38,652 nucleotides of DNA from Pelagibacteraceae bacterium AG-464-B04 (GTDB taxonomy: Bacteria > Pseudomonadota > Alphaproteobacteria > Pelagibacterales > Pelagibacteraceae), in assembly GCA_003209225.1 (NCBI GenBank), contig QCRZ01000006.1:1-38652 (forward strand), read 5' to 3'. Below the pieces are notes generated by a model. It worked only from the letters and a program-made list of their open reading frames with translations, made no database searches and was not told the DNA's origin. The translations under genes were made by a program, and so were the position numbers. Below, piece after piece: positions 1 through 8,358 of this stretch; position 1 is the first letter of the stretch, and the number at the start of each line of letters is the position of its first letter.

Positions 1-2
1 AT

Positions 3-68
3 ATAAGCACTGTTTGGGATGGTTATAATGTGATTGAATCTCTCTCAAGAATAATTAATTTGGAATAA
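3..68 (+). CDS. C-terminal tail of an upstream gene (partial)
   Basis: An open frame enters from the left edge and ends at TAA 66-68, one base before the next ATG. It encodes 21 residues ending in VIESLSRIINLE. The tight spacing suggests it is the preceding member of the same operon. The tail loosely resembles the C-terminal end of Gfo/Idh/MocA sugar oxidoreductases (an EDG..V...L..I pattern), but this is a guess from a few residues and I do not assign a function. Confidence 0.5.
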   Translation: MSTVWDGYNVIESLSRIINLE

Positions 69-69
69 C

Positions 70-531
70 ATGAAACTTGATAAAAAAAAAATACTAGAGC
101 TTCAAAAAAATAGACCCCCCTATTTAATGATTGATTATGCTGAAGAAGTTATTCCAGGTAAATCAGCAAAAGGTTATAAAGATTTACCAGAAGATGAATG
201 GTTCTTTAAAGTACATTGGGAAAATGACCCTAATGTTCCAGGAATGCTTCAAGTTGAAGCTTTAGTGCAAATGTGCGCTTTATCAATATTATGCCTACCA
301 GGAAACAAGGGTAAAGTGATGTACCTTGTTTCAGCTACAAATTTAAAATTTATTAAAAAAATTCTTCCCAAAAATAGATTATATATTGAAACTAAAGTTA
401 AAAGCTATAAACGTGGTTTGGCTATCTGTGAAGGAGTTGGTTTAGTCGATAAAAAGATAGTTTGTAAAGCAGAATTTAACTTAATATTGCCAGAAGAAAT
501 TAAAAAGTATAATTTACAAAAAAATAGTTAA
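70..531 (+). CDS. FabZ-like hotdog-fold 3-hydroxyacyl-ACP dehydratase
   Basis: A 153-residue protein, the usual length of FabZ. The N-terminal NRPPYLMID matches the FabZ substrate-pocket start (R-P-F-L-x-x-D). His49 in VHWENDPNVPGMLQVEAL aligns with the catalytic His of the FabZ HFPGxPxxPG motif, and Glu63 with the catalytic acid in the following helix. The usual FPG stretch is altered to WEND, so this is a divergent paralogue and probably not the housekeeping FabZ. By family it would dehydrate a 3-hydroxyacyl group on an acyl carrier protein. The ACP at 4169-4408 in the same operon is the likely partner. It could also be a hotdog thioesterase, though the His/Glu pair favours a dehydratase. 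No SD is visible; it follows the upstream stop by one base. Confidence 0.8.
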   Translation: MKLDKKKILELQKNRPPYLMIDYAEEVIPGKSAKGYKDLPEDEWFFKVHWENDPNVPGMLQVEALVQMCALSILCLPGNKGKVMYLVSATNLKFIKKILPKNRLYIETKVKSYKRGLAICEGVGLVDKKIVCKAEFNLILPEEIKKYNLQKNS

Positions 532-549
532 AAATATAATTTAAAAAAT

Positions 550-1611
550 ATGCCTATTGCATCATCATTATTGAATAAGCCCAGATTGGTTGAAAAACTT
601 AGAAAATTTTATGACTATGTACAAAAAAATGACGGTAAAGTTGGAAACAAAACTAGAGGAATTGATTTAAACTTTAATAATGCATGTAATCTTAGATGTA
701 AATATTGTTTTACAAATTCTCCTAAGGGAGATCATGTAAAAGAGTATCTTGATATTGGCGCAATAAAGAAACTTGCGGACGATGCTGATGAATTAGGATA
801 TTTTGAATTTGATTTACAAGGTGGTGAATTACTTCTGCAACCAGAAAAGTTATTTTTAGTTTTAGAAGCAATAAAGCCTGAAAGATTTTACTTGTATGTT
901 ACAACAAATGGATTTCATCTAGATAAAAAAATGGCTGAAAAACTTGCAGAATATAAAGTAAGTAGAGTCTCTGTAAGTATAGACAGTATGGATGAAAAAG
1001 TTCATGACGAAATTAGAGGTAAAAAAGATTCTTGGAGAAGAGCTATAGAAGCTCTTAAACATGTAAAAGCCGCAGGTATGGATCCGTATTTAAATATAAC
1101 TGTAGGCCATTACAATGCTAACACAGATCATTTTAAAAAATTATTAGATTATTCTAAAGATAACAATTATAAAACTCTTCTAAATGTTGCTGTACCATCT
1201 GGAATGTGGCAAAAAATGACAGACATAATATGTGATGAAAAAGATCGCTCTTACTTAAAAAAAATGAGAAAAGATTATAAAAATCTTGTGAGAAATATTT
1301 GGAATCCATTTGATCGAAATAATGAAAAAATATTGGGATGCACTACCGTAAACAGATTGTACATAACACCAATAGGTGATGTTTTGGTTTGCCCTTATGT
1401 TCATATTAAAATAGGAAATATATTTGAAAATTCTTTAAAAGAAATTGTGGATTACGGTTTTAGCATTAAATACTTTAAAAACCACAGTGATCTATGTTTG
1501 GCTGGCGAGGATAAAGAATTTATAAAAAATTTTATGACTAAGAGTGGTCAAACTATATTTAAACCTGCCTTGGCTAAAGATATTTTTTCTAAAGAAGATT
1601 TTATTAATTGA
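550..1611 (+). CDS. radical SAM protein with C-terminal auxiliary-cluster (SPASM/twitch-like) region
   Basis: 353 residues. Cys46, Cys50 and Cys53 in NNACNLRCKYCF form the CxxxCxxC motif that holds the SAM-cleaving 4Fe-4S cluster, followed by QGGELLLQPEK (the GGEPLL motif, about 90-100) and VTTNG near 117-121. Further Cys residues at 264, 281 and 316 sit in a GC...GDVLVCP...IGNI context typical of SPASM or twitch domains, which bind extra Fe-S clusters. Family members modify peptides or small molecules by radical chemistry. The substrate here is unknown. The neighbouring SDR, split transketolase and ACP suggest a small-molecule or ACP-bound substrate rather than a ribosomal peptide, and no precursor peptide gene was seen. 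Its TGA overlaps the next ATG by one base. Confidence 0.85.
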   Translation: MPIASSLLNKPRLVEKLRKFYDYVQKNDGKVGNKTRGIDLNFNNACNLRCKYCFTNSPKGDHVKEYLDIGAIKKLADDADELGYFEFDLQGGELLLQPEKLFLVLEAIKPERFYLYVTTNGFHLDKKMAEKLAEYKVSRVSVSIDSMDEKVHDEIRGKKDSWRRAIEALKHVKAAGMDPYLNITVGHYNANTDHFKKLLDYSKDNNYKTLLNVAVPSGMWQKMTDIICDEKDRSYLKKMRKDYKNLVRNIWNPFDRNNEKILGCTTVNRLYITPIGDVLVCPYVHIKIGNIFENSLKEIVDYGFSIKYFKNHSDLCLAGEDKEFIKNFMTKSGQTIFKPALAKDIFSKEDFIN

Positions 1612-2354
1612 TGTTACTTAAAAATAAAAATGCAGTTGTCACTGGCTGTAATAGAGGTATTGGAAATAAAATTTTAGAAATTTTTTCATCAAATGGAGCA
1701 AATGTCTTTGCTTGTGCAAGAAATATAAATAATGATTTTAAATCATATTTAGATAATCTTAAAAAGAAATTTAAAAATGAAATTGTTCCTATCGAATTTG
1801 ATTTAAACTATCAAGATCAAGTTAAAGAAGCTGCTAATAAAATACTTGCTTCGAATAAACCAATAGACATTTTAGTTAATAATGCTGCAACAATTCATAC
1901 TGGATTATTTCAAATGACCTCTGTTAAAAAATTGAAAGAAATTTTTGAAACTGATTTTTTTTCTCAAACTATGCTGACGCAATATATCTTGAAGTCTATG
2001 ATTAAAAATAAATGTGGTAGTATATTATATATTTCATCAAATTCAGCATTAGATGGAAATGAAGGGAGAAGCGCTTATTCATCTGCTAAAGCGGCAATAA
2101 TTGCTCAATCTAAATCTCTATCTCGAGAAGTGGGCATACATAACATTAGAGTTAATGCTATAGCGCCCGGACTAACAGATACTGATATGATGAGAAAAAA
2201 CACCACAAAGGAAATTATTAATAATGTTATATTAACAACATCTCTAAAAAGAGTTGCTGCACCAGAAGAAATTGCAAACGCGGCATTATTGTTATCTTCA
2301 GATCTATCAAGTTATATTACCGGTCAAGTTATAAGAGTTGATGGAGGAATGTAA
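1611..2354 (+). CDS. short-chain dehydrogenase/reductase (FabG-like)
   Basis: About 247 residues from ATG 1611. A TTG three bases upstream (1608) is also possible, but ATG in a TGATG overlap with the radical SAM gene is preferred. The Rossmann motif TGCNRGIG (residues 11-18), the NNAA motif, the catalytic Ser region (YISSNSA) and YSSAKAA (Tyr and Lys near 155-159) are all present. The C-terminus VITGQVIRVDGGM is classical SDR. These enzymes reduce ketones or oxidise alcohols with NAD(P)H. Next to a FabZ-like protein and an ACP, reduction of a 3-oxoacyl-ACP is the simplest role, but sugar-type SDRs share these motifs. Its final GGAGG codons lie six bases before the next start and double as that gene's SD. 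Confidence 0.9.
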   Translation: MLLKNKNAVVTGCNRGIGNKILEIFSSNGANVFACARNINNDFKSYLDNLKKKFKNEIVPIEFDLNYQDQVKEAANKILASNKPIDILVNNAATIHTGLFQMTSVKKLKEIFETDFFSQTMLTQYILKSMIKNKCGSILYISSNSALDGNEGRSAYSSAKAAIIAQSKSLSREVGIHNIRVNAIAPGLTDTDMMRKNTTKEIINNVILTTSLKRVAAPEEIANAALLLSSDLSSYITGQVIRVDGGM

Positions 2355-3190
2355 TGACAATTGAGGCAAACTCTAAAGTCGAAAAAATTAAAAAATTTGC
2401 ATTTAATGTTAGAAAAAATATTCTTGATATGGCCGTTTCTGCTGGATCTAGTAGTGCTCATTTTGGAGGAGCATTATCTATAACTGAGATAGTTTCTACA
2501 TTGTTTGCGTATCAAATGAAAATTGATAAAAAAAATGCAAATTGGGAAGAAAGAGATAGATTTATTTTAAGTAAAGGTCATGCTTGCTTAGCCTACTATG
2601 CTGCTTTATGCGAAGTGGGGTACATTTCAAAGGCGGAATTAAAAACATTTGAAAAAAATGATACTAATTTATTAGGTCATCCAGTTATAAATAAAAATTT
2701 AGGAATTGATTTTTCAAATGGGTCTCTTGGAATGGGTCTCTCCTTAGGAATTGGTGTAGCTGTATCCTCAAAAAAAAAGAAAAAAAACTTCAATGTTTAC
2801 GTTGTTGTTGGGGATGGTGAATGTAATGAAGGTTCTGTTTGGGAAGCTGCAATGGCCGCACCTAATTTTAAACTTAACAATCTTTATGTAATAATTGATA
2901 AAAATAATTATCAACAAACTGGATCAAATAAAGAAATAATGAATGTAGAAAATTTAAAAGATAAATGGGAAAGCTTTGGCTGGTATACTACTGAACTAGA
3001 TGGACATAATATTGAACAACTTTTAAATTTTTTTAACGAAAGCAAAAATATTAATAAGCCAAAAGCAATTGTTGCAAATACAATCAAAGGAAAAGGATTT
3101 TCTTTTTCTGAAAATAACAATGATTGGCATCACTCAATTTTGAGTAAATCTTTTCATGAAAAAGCTCTCAAAGAATTGATAGAAAAATAA
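2354..3190 (+). CDS. transketolase, N-terminal (TPP-binding) subunit
   Basis: 278 residues, the size of the N-terminal half of split transketolases. SSSAHFGGALS (His36) and SKGHA (His76) are conserved substrate/TPP-contacting motifs. GDGECNEGSVWEA (from 153) to IDKNNYQ (about 181-187) is the GDG...N thiamine pyrophosphate motif. The start overlaps the SDR stop (TAATG) and has GGAGG at 2343-2347. It needs the partner encoded at 3198-4160. Split transketolases occur in archaea and in bacterial specialised pathways, for example the rif15A/15B pair of the aminoshikimate route. The ordinary pentose-phosphate transketolase is usually one chain of about 650 residues. Its position beside an ACP suggests a two-carbon or acyl transfer in a dedicated pathway, which is inferred. 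Confidence 0.93.
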   Translation: MTIEANSKVEKIKKFAFNVRKNILDMAVSAGSSSAHFGGALSITEIVSTLFAYQMKIDKKNANWEERDRFILSKGHACLAYYAALCEVGYISKAELKTFEKNDTNLLGHPVINKNLGIDFSNGSLGMGLSLGIGVAVSSKKKKKNFNVYVVVGDGECNEGSVWEAAMAAPNFKLNNLYVIIDKNNYQQTGSNKEIMNVENLKDKWESFGWYTTELDGHNIEQLLNFFNESKNINKPKAIVANTIKGKGFSFSENNNDWHHSILSKSFHEKALKELIEK

Positions 3191-3197
3191 ATATATA

Positions 3198-4160
3198 ATG
3201 AATATCACTGAAAAGAATATTAAAATTTGGTCTACTATTGGGGCAAGAGCAACGTTGGGAATAGCTGCTTTAGAGTTGGCAAAAAAAATTGACAATTTAA
3301 TGATTTTAACTTGTGATGTATCAACTTCTGCTGGGTTGGATAGATTTAGAAAAACATATCCTGAAAAATATCTTGATTTAGGAATTGCTGAACAAAATAT
3401 GATTGGTGTTGCCGCAGGTCTGGCTAGTGAAAATTTTAATGTAATTACAACTACATTTGCCCCATTTCAAACAATGAGATGTTGTGAACAAATTAAAGTA
3501 AATTTAGGTTATATGGGTCAAAAAGTTTGCATGGTTGGAATAGCTAGCGGCTTAGCTTTAGGAACATTAGGATATACACATTGCTGCATTGAAGATGTCG
3601 GAATTTTAAGATCCATACCTGGTTTAACTATTGTATCGCCAGCAGATTCTCTTGAAACAGTTAAAGCTTTAGAAGCAGCAATTAATTTAAAAAATCCTTC
3701 TTATTTAAGACTAACAGGATCATCAAATAATCCAATTGTATATAAAAATGATTATGAATTTAAAATTGGAAAATCTATTACACTTAAAGATGGTCGCGAT
3801 ATAACAATTTTTTGTGCTGGACGAATGGTTTATGAATGTTTAGAGGCAGCAAAAATTTTAGAATCAAAAAAAATATATGCAAAAATAGTTAATATGCATA
3901 CTATAAAACCTATTGATAAAGATGCTATTGAAGATTCCTGTAATTCAAAATTAATAGTGTCAGTAGAGGAACATAATATTATTGGTGGTCTAGGAAGTGC
4001 TATAGCGGAACATAAAGCCAAACTAAAAAAATCTCCAAAGCAATTGTTTTTAGGAATTAATGACACTTATACTAAGGGTGGTGGGTACAAATTTCTTCAA
4101 GAAAAACATAGACTGACATCTGATAAAATAGTAGAGGATATTCTTTTAAATATTAATTAA
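3198..4160 (+). CDS. transketolase, C-terminal subunit
   Basis: 320 residues. It contains the pyrimidine-binding domain with DLGIAEQNMIGVAAGLA (Glu65, the residue that activates TPP in transketolase and DXS) and a C-terminal domain (about 190-320) with VNMHTIKPIDKDAI and EEHNIIGGLGSAIAE, typical of transketolase and dehydrogenase E1 beta. It begins seven bases after the N-terminal subunit, and the two together rebuild a complete TPP enzyme. The active site would lie at the subunit interface. Whether donor and acceptor are sugars or an acyl group cannot be told from the sequence. No frameshift joins the halves, so the split is real. Confidence 0.93.
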   Translation: MNITEKNIKIWSTIGARATLGIAALELAKKIDNLMILTCDVSTSAGLDRFRKTYPEKYLDLGIAEQNMIGVAAGLASENFNVITTTFAPFQTMRCCEQIKVNLGYMGQKVCMVGIASGLALGTLGYTHCCIEDVGILRSIPGLTIVSPADSLETVKALEAAINLKNPSYLRLTGSSNNPIVYKNDYEFKIGKSITLKDGRDITIFCAGRMVYECLEAAKILESKKIYAKIVNMHTIKPIDKDAIEDSCNSKLIVSVEEHNIIGGLGSAIAEHKAKLKKSPKQLFLGINDTYTKGGGYKFLQEKHRLTSDKIVEDILLNIN

Positions 4161-4168
4161 TTTACTTA

Positions 4169-4408
4169 ATGAACAATAAACAAAAATATAACGATATATT
4201 TATAAAAACTTTATCTATAGATAGTAAAAAATTTAGTGAAGAAATTAAATACAATGAAATTCCCGAATGGGATTCGATTGGGCATATGACTCTTATGTCA
4301 GGTTTGGAAGAAGGGTTTAAAATTACCTTAGATACAGATGATATTGTTGATTTCAGTTCTTTTAAAAAGGGATTTGAAATACTTGAAAAATATGGAATTA
4401 AATTTTAA
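4169..4408 (+). CDS. acyl carrier protein
   Basis: 79 residues, typical of a free-standing ACP. EWDSIGHMTLM carries the DSx motif (Asp35-Ser36), and Ser36 is the predicted site of 4'-phosphopantetheine attachment. The rest fits a four-helix ACP (SGLEEGFKITLDTDDIVDFSSF matching helices II-III). It is more divergent than the housekeeping AcpP, as expected of a carrier dedicated to this operon. It lies eight bases after the transketolase C-subunit and ends the run; the next gene starts 59 bases on. Likely partners are the FabZ-like protein and the SDR, and possibly the radical SAM enzyme. Confidence 0.88.
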   Translation: MNNKQKYNDIFIKTLSIDSKKFSEEIKYNEIPEWDSIGHMTLMSGLEEGFKITLDTDDIVDFSSFKKGFEILEKYGIKF

Positions 4409-4467
4409 TTACTAGATTGTTGTTATAAAGTAATTGAAGAAAATATCATAAATGATAAAAAATATTA

Positions 4468-5067
4468 ATGATTATAGAATGTAAAAGCTGTCTTACAAAA
4501 TTTGAAGTCAAAGATAGCGATATTCCAACAAAGGGAAGAGTTGTTCAATGCGGTAATTGCTCAACAAAATGGGTGCAAAAACATATTGCAAAAAATATTA
4601 AAAAAATTAAACCAAAAATAGAAATTGGTGCTTTGAATCCTAATGTTGATAGAACTTCTGCTGAATCGGTCACTTCGGGACAAATCAAAACATATAAGGG
4701 AAAAGAATACACATTCTTGGGAAACCAATGGGCAGAAATTTTACCTTCAGGAAAAACTGGAAAACTAGCTAAAAAAGTAATTGGAATTGAACTAGATAAA
4801 ATGTCTGGAAGATCGAGACAAACAACAAGAGTGTTAAAAGAAAATGAAAACCAAATATTTTCTGAAGAGCAAAAAAAAGGAATGGGATTTTTTAGTATTA
4901 TTTTTATTTTATTAATGTTTTTTTGTGCTTCAATACTTTTTTTGGATACTTTTAAAAATCATATAACTCCATACTGGCCGAAATTAGATGATTATTTAGT
5001 TTATATATTTGAAACACTAAAAAATATTTATATTATTATTAAAGATATAATTAATAATTATAAATAA
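4468..5067 (+). CDS. MJ0042-type zinc-ribbon membrane protein
   Basis: 199 residues. The N-terminus MIIECKSCLTKFEVKDSDIP...VVQCGNCSTKW has two CxxC knuckles (Cys5/Cys8 and Cys28/Cys31) of the MJ0042 zinc-finger family, common at the N-terminus of alphaproteobacterial membrane proteins. A basic linker follows, then one hydrophobic segment near residues 132-155 (FFSIIFILLMFFCASILFL). The finger would therefore be cytoplasmic, with a short C-terminal region beyond the membrane. Function is unknown. The stop touches the nhaA ATG with no gap, so the two are almost certainly co-transcribed and possibly translationally coupled. An ACP-end to ATG gap of 59 bases could hold a promoter. Confidence 0.8.
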   Translation: MIIECKSCLTKFEVKDSDIPTKGRVVQCGNCSTKWVQKHIAKNIKKIKPKIEIGALNPNVDRTSAESVTSGQIKTYKGKEYTFLGNQWAEILPSGKTGKLAKKVIGIELDKMSGRSRQTTRVLKENENQIFSEEQKKGMGFFSIIFILLMFFCASILFLDTFKNHITPYWPKLDDYLVYIFETLKNIYIIIKDIINNYK

Positions 5068-6246
5068 ATGATCAATTACATTACCGTCCCTTTTAAATGG
5101 TTCTTTAAATTAGAAGCTGCAAGTGGTTTGGTTCTTCTTATTGCCGCTTTAATAGCGTTAATACTTAGCAATACAAACTTAAGTGATTATTATTTTAACA
5201 TTTTAAATATACACCTACTAATTGGTACAAAAGATTTTGGCTTAAATTTAACTTTGCTTCATTGGATTAATGATGCATTAATGGCAATTTTCTTTTTTGT
5301 TGTTACTTTAGAAATTAAAAGAGAATTTATTCAAGGCGAACTTTCAAAACCTAAACAAGCTCTATTACCCATAATAGGAGCTGTAGGAGGAATGGTTTTA
5401 CCAGCTTTAATATATATCATTTTAAATTTAAAAACAGAATATACACTTAGAGGCTGGGCTATTCCCTCAGCTACTGATATAGCTTTTTCTATAGGTGTAT
5501 TATCTTTATTAGGTACAAGAATTCCAATTTCATTAAAGGTTTTCCTTACTGCCTTAGCAATAATTGATGATCTTGGTGCAATAATTATTATAGCGTTATT
5601 TTATTCGGGTGAGCTTCAATATACTTATTTACTGTTAATGTTGATTTCTTTTGTTGGATTATTGGTTCTTAATAAATTTGGAATAAAAAAATTTTTCCCA
5701 TATTTAATTATAGGACTGCTTCTTTGGTTATTTACACACGGATCAGGCATACATTCAACAATTTCTGGGGTTTTGTTAGCCGCAACGATACCACATAGAA
5801 ATAAAGAAAAAGATTATTCCCTACTTTTAAAATTGGAACACTTTCTTTCCCCATACGTAGCTTTTGGGATTATGCCTTTATTTGCTTTAGCTAATGCAGG
5901 AGTCATCTTAAATAATATATCAATTAATAGTTTTTTAGCTCCTGTGCCTTTAGGTATTATGTGTGGATTGTTTTTTGGTAAACAAATAGGTGTTTTTTTA
6001 TTTTCATTTATATCAATAAAATTAAAAATAGCAGAAATGCCATCTAATTCAAATTGGGTTAAATTGTATGGAGTAGGTATTTTGACAGGTATTGGTTTTA
6101 CTATGAGTTTATTTGTTGGTAATTTGGCTTTTGTTGACCACTCAAATTATTTACCAGGTGTTAAAATTGGTGTTTTAGTTGGATCTTCATTGTCTGCTCT
6201 AACTGGTTATTTTTTGTTATTAATAGTTACAAAAAAAAAAAAATAG
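5068..6246 (+). CDS. nhaA: Na+/H+ antiporter NhaA
   Basis: 392 residues, close to E. coli NhaA (388). Hydrophobicity fits 12 membrane segments. The ion-binding site is intact: IPSATDIAFSIGVLSLLG carries Asp137 (E. coli Asp133) and AIIDDLGAI carries Asp167/Asp168 (E. coli Asp163/164). GLFFGKQIGV supplies the conserved Lys of segment X. It exchanges Na+ for protons across the inner membrane and sets sodium and pH balance, which is relevant for a marine cell. It starts directly after the zinc-ribbon stop. The gene ends in a run of 13 A residues (6231-6243) encoding the terminal lysines. Confidence 0.96.
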   Translation: MINYITVPFKWFFKLEAASGLVLLIAALIALILSNTNLSDYYFNILNIHLLIGTKDFGLNLTLLHWINDALMAIFFFVVTLEIKREFIQGELSKPKQALLPIIGAVGGMVLPALIYIILNLKTEYTLRGWAIPSATDIAFSIGVLSLLGTRIPISLKVFLTALAIIDDLGAIIIIALFYSGELQYTYLLLMLISFVGLLVLNKFGIKKFFPYLIIGLLLWLFTHGSGIHSTISGVLLAATIPHRNKEKDYSLLLKLEHFLSPYVAFGIMPLFALANAGVILNNISINSFLAPVPLGIMCGLFFGKQIGVFLFSFISIKLKIAEMPSNSNWVKLYGVGILTGIGFTMSLFVGNLAFVDHSNYLPGVKIGVLVGSSLSALTGYFLLLIVTKKKK

Positions 6247-6253
6247 TTTAAAT

Positions 6254-6817
6254 ATGCTAGATAAAATAAAACTTATAACATTAATATTTATGATATCTTT
6301 TTTAGGCAACCAATCTTCAGCAAACTATGAAAAATTAGCATATGATTTTAAATTCAAAGATTTAGATGGGAGCGATTTAAATTTAAATGATTTTAAAGAA
6401 AAAGTGATTGTAGTAGTGAATGTTGCAAGCCAATGTGGGTTTACAAATCAATATGCAGATATGCAGAAAGTATGGGAAAAATATCAAAATGATGGCCTTA
6501 TAATGATAGGTGTTCCTTCAAACGATTTTGGTAAGCAGGAACCTGGTACTAGTCAAGAAATTAAGAACTTTTGTGAAGCTAAATTTGGAATCTCATTTTT
6601 AATGACAGAAAAAGTTATTGTTAAAGGTGATAAAGCTCACCCTTTTTATCTATGGGCTAAAAAGAATTATGGTAAACAAGCTGTACCTAAGTGGAATTTT
6701 CATAAAATAATAATTAATAGATATGGTAAAGTAGAAGAAACTTTTACTTCTATTACCAATCCATCTTCAAAAAAATTTATTTTCACATTAGAAACCGCAT
6801 TAAATAAAAAAAAATAA
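6254..6817 (+). CDS. glutathione peroxidase family protein, exported
   Basis: 187 residues. An N-terminal hydrophobic stretch (residues 7-23) looks like a signal peptide, so a periplasmic location is likely. NVASQCGFTNQY carries the peroxidatic Cys61 (Cys rather than selenocysteine). GVPSNDFGKQEPG and KWNFHK supply the Gln, Trp and Asn of the GPx catalytic tetrad. FCEAKFG (Cys107) may be a resolving Cys, as in thioredoxin-dependent GPx enzymes. It reduces hydrogen or lipid peroxides. It lies seven bases after nhaA and ends three bases before the convergent MBL gene. Confidence 0.92.
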   Translation: MLDKIKLITLIFMISFLGNQSSANYEKLAYDFKFKDLDGSDLNLNDFKEKVIVVVNVASQCGFTNQYADMQKVWEKYQNDGLIMIGVPSNDFGKQEPGTSQEIKNFCEAKFGISFLMTEKVIVKGDKAHPFYLWAKKNYGKQAVPKWNFHKIIINRYGKVEETFTSITNPSSKKFIFTLETALNKKK

Positions 6818-6820
6818 ATT

Positions 6821-7591
6821 TTATAACAAGATTTTCATATTATCAAAGGCAGGGATAATATTTGAAGGTGTGTTTTTAAGTAAAAAATTATAATCTAAAT
6901 CTGAGTGAAGATTAGTTAATATAGTTTTTTTGGGTTTTAGAATATTAACTAATTTTAAAACCTCATTATAACTAAAATGTGCCGGATGTGATTTTAATCT
7001 AAGGCAGTCAATTATAAAATATTTTAATTTTTTTAATTTATTGAAATTTTTCACATTTATATCACTGCAATCACTTATATATGCAGTTTTATTAAAAATA
7101 TAACCAATACTATTTATCTTGCCGTGTTTGACTGTAATGGATTTAAATAAAATTTTTTCTTTACCTTGACCTAATGAAAAAGAAGATTTAACCGGATTTG
7201 CAGATAATATTGCTGGATAACCATATTTTTCTGTAAAACAATAAGAAAAATTATTTTTTAAATAAGATAAAGTATTTTTATCTGCGTATATATTTGTTTT
7301 TTTTTTATTCTTAAAATAAAAAGCTCTTAAATCATTTATTCCATGCGTTTGATCTGCGTGATGATGAGTATATAAAACTGAAGAGATATCTTTTACTTTA
7401 CTTTTTAGCAATTGAAACCTTAAATCTGGAGAGGTATCAATTAAAATAGAATTTTTTCCTTTTGAGATTAAAACAGAACACCTTGTTCTCAAATTTTTTT
7501 TATTTTTAGAATTACATTTACCCCAAAACCCATCGGATCTAGGTACCCCTAGAGAACTTCCACATCCTAAAATTGTTAAAAAAGTTTTCAC
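6821..7591 (-). CDS. MBL-fold metal-dependent hydrolase (PhnP-like)
   Basis: 256 residues. LYTHHHADQTHGINDLRAF (His75-Asp80 and His83) is the metallo-beta-lactamase HxHxDH signature. Additional ligands are IDTSPD, the YISDCSD Asp and the LTNLHSDLDY His near the end. The opening LGCGSSLGVPRSDGFWGKC is typical of the PhnP/RNase Z-like MBL subfamily found downstream of tatD and metG in many alphaproteobacteria. The likely activity is phosphodiesterase on cyclic or linear phosphoesters; the exact substrate is unknown. It overlaps tatD by four bases and is the last gene of the long minus-strand run. Confidence 0.88.
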   Translation of the reverse strand: MKTFLTILGCGSSLGVPRSDGFWGKCNSKNKKNLRTRCSVLISKGKNSILIDTSPDLRFQLLKSKVKDISSVLYTHHHADQTHGINDLRAFYFKNKKKTNIYADKNTLSYLKNNFSYCFTEKYGYPAILSANPVKSSFSLGQGKEKILFKSITVKHGKINSIGYIFNKTAYISDCSDINVKNFNKLKKLKYFIIDCLRLKSHPAHFSYNEVLKLVNILKPKKTILTNLHSDLDYNFLLKNTPSNIIPAFDNMKILL

Positions 7592-8358
7592 AGTTTTAAT
7601 GAAAATAATTTAATAAAATTTTTAGATGTATAATCTATTAATTCTTGAAAAGTAATATTTTTAATTTCTGCTAACTTTTTAGCTGTATACTTGATAAAAG
7701 AAGGTTCGTTATTTGACCCCCTTTTTGGTATAGGCGCAAGAAAAGGGGAATCGGTTTCAATAAGCAATCTATCTAGAGGAATTTTCGACGCTGTAATTTT
7801 CAAGCTAGCAGCTTTATTAAAAGTAATAATTCCACTTAAAGAAATATAAGCACCCATATCAAGTAACTTCTTTGAAAACTTTTCAGATCCGGTAAAACAA
7901 TGCATTAATATTTTTAAATTTTTTGATGAGAAGTCATTTAAAATGTTAAATGTATCATCTTCAGCTTCCCTAGTGTGAACTATGATTGGTAAATCTAGTT
8001 CAATAGCAGCCTCGATATGTTCAACAAATTTTTCTTTTTGGATAGATTTATCGCTATTTTGATAATAATAATCTAAACCCGTTTCTCCGATTCCAATAAT
8101 TTTATTATTATTATTTTTAAGATTTAAAAGCATTTTTTTATCCAAATTAATATGATTTTTAGTTTCGTGAGGGTGAATTCCCAACGATCCAAATATATTA
8201 TTGTGTTTTGAAGTAATTTTTTTAATATTTTCAAAACTTTTCAAGTTAGTTGAAATGGTTAATAGAAATTTCACCCCTTCTTCTTCTGCTCTTTTTAATA
8301 CATCATCTAAATCATCAAATAATAGTGAATGATCTAAATGACAATGTGAATCAATCAT
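7588..8358 (-). CDS. tatD: TatD/YcfH-family metal-dependent deoxyribonuclease
   Basis: About 256 residues from the second ATG (8358). An ATG four codons upstream (8370) would lengthen the overlap with metG from 8 to 20 bases, and family members normally start at MIDSHCHLD. Metal ligands are visible: HCH in SHCHLDH, the Glu in GIGETGLDYYY, His in PIIVHTREAEDD, His in LMHCFTGS, and Asp in IETDSPFLAP. TatD proteins are 3'-5' exonucleases of single-stranded DNA and RNA with a TIM-barrel fold. The metG-tatD-MBL order is a conserved neighbourhood. Confidence 0.93.
   Translation of the reverse strand: MIDSHCHLDHSLLFDDLDDVLKRAEEEGVKFLLTISTNLKSFENIKKITSKHNNIFGSLGIHPHETKNHINLDKKMLLNLKNNNNKIIGIGETGLDYYYQNSDKSIQKEKFVEHIEAAIELDLPIIVHTREAEDDTFNILNDFSSKNLKILMHCFTGSEKFSKKLLDMGAYISLSGIITFNKAASLKITASKIPLDRLLIETDSPFLAPIPKRGSNNEPSFIKYTAKKLAEIKNITFQELIDYTSKNFIKLFSLKL

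Noticed and set aside
2341-2356. GGAGG before the transketolase N-subunit as a special regulatory site
   Set aside because: It is part of the Asp-Gly-Gly codons that end most SDR proteins, so its presence may be coincidental even if it helps translation.
4407-4435. 7-base hairpin AATTACT/AGTAATT after the ACP gene as a terminator
   Set aside because: It is AT-rich, has a 15-base loop and is not followed by a T tract.
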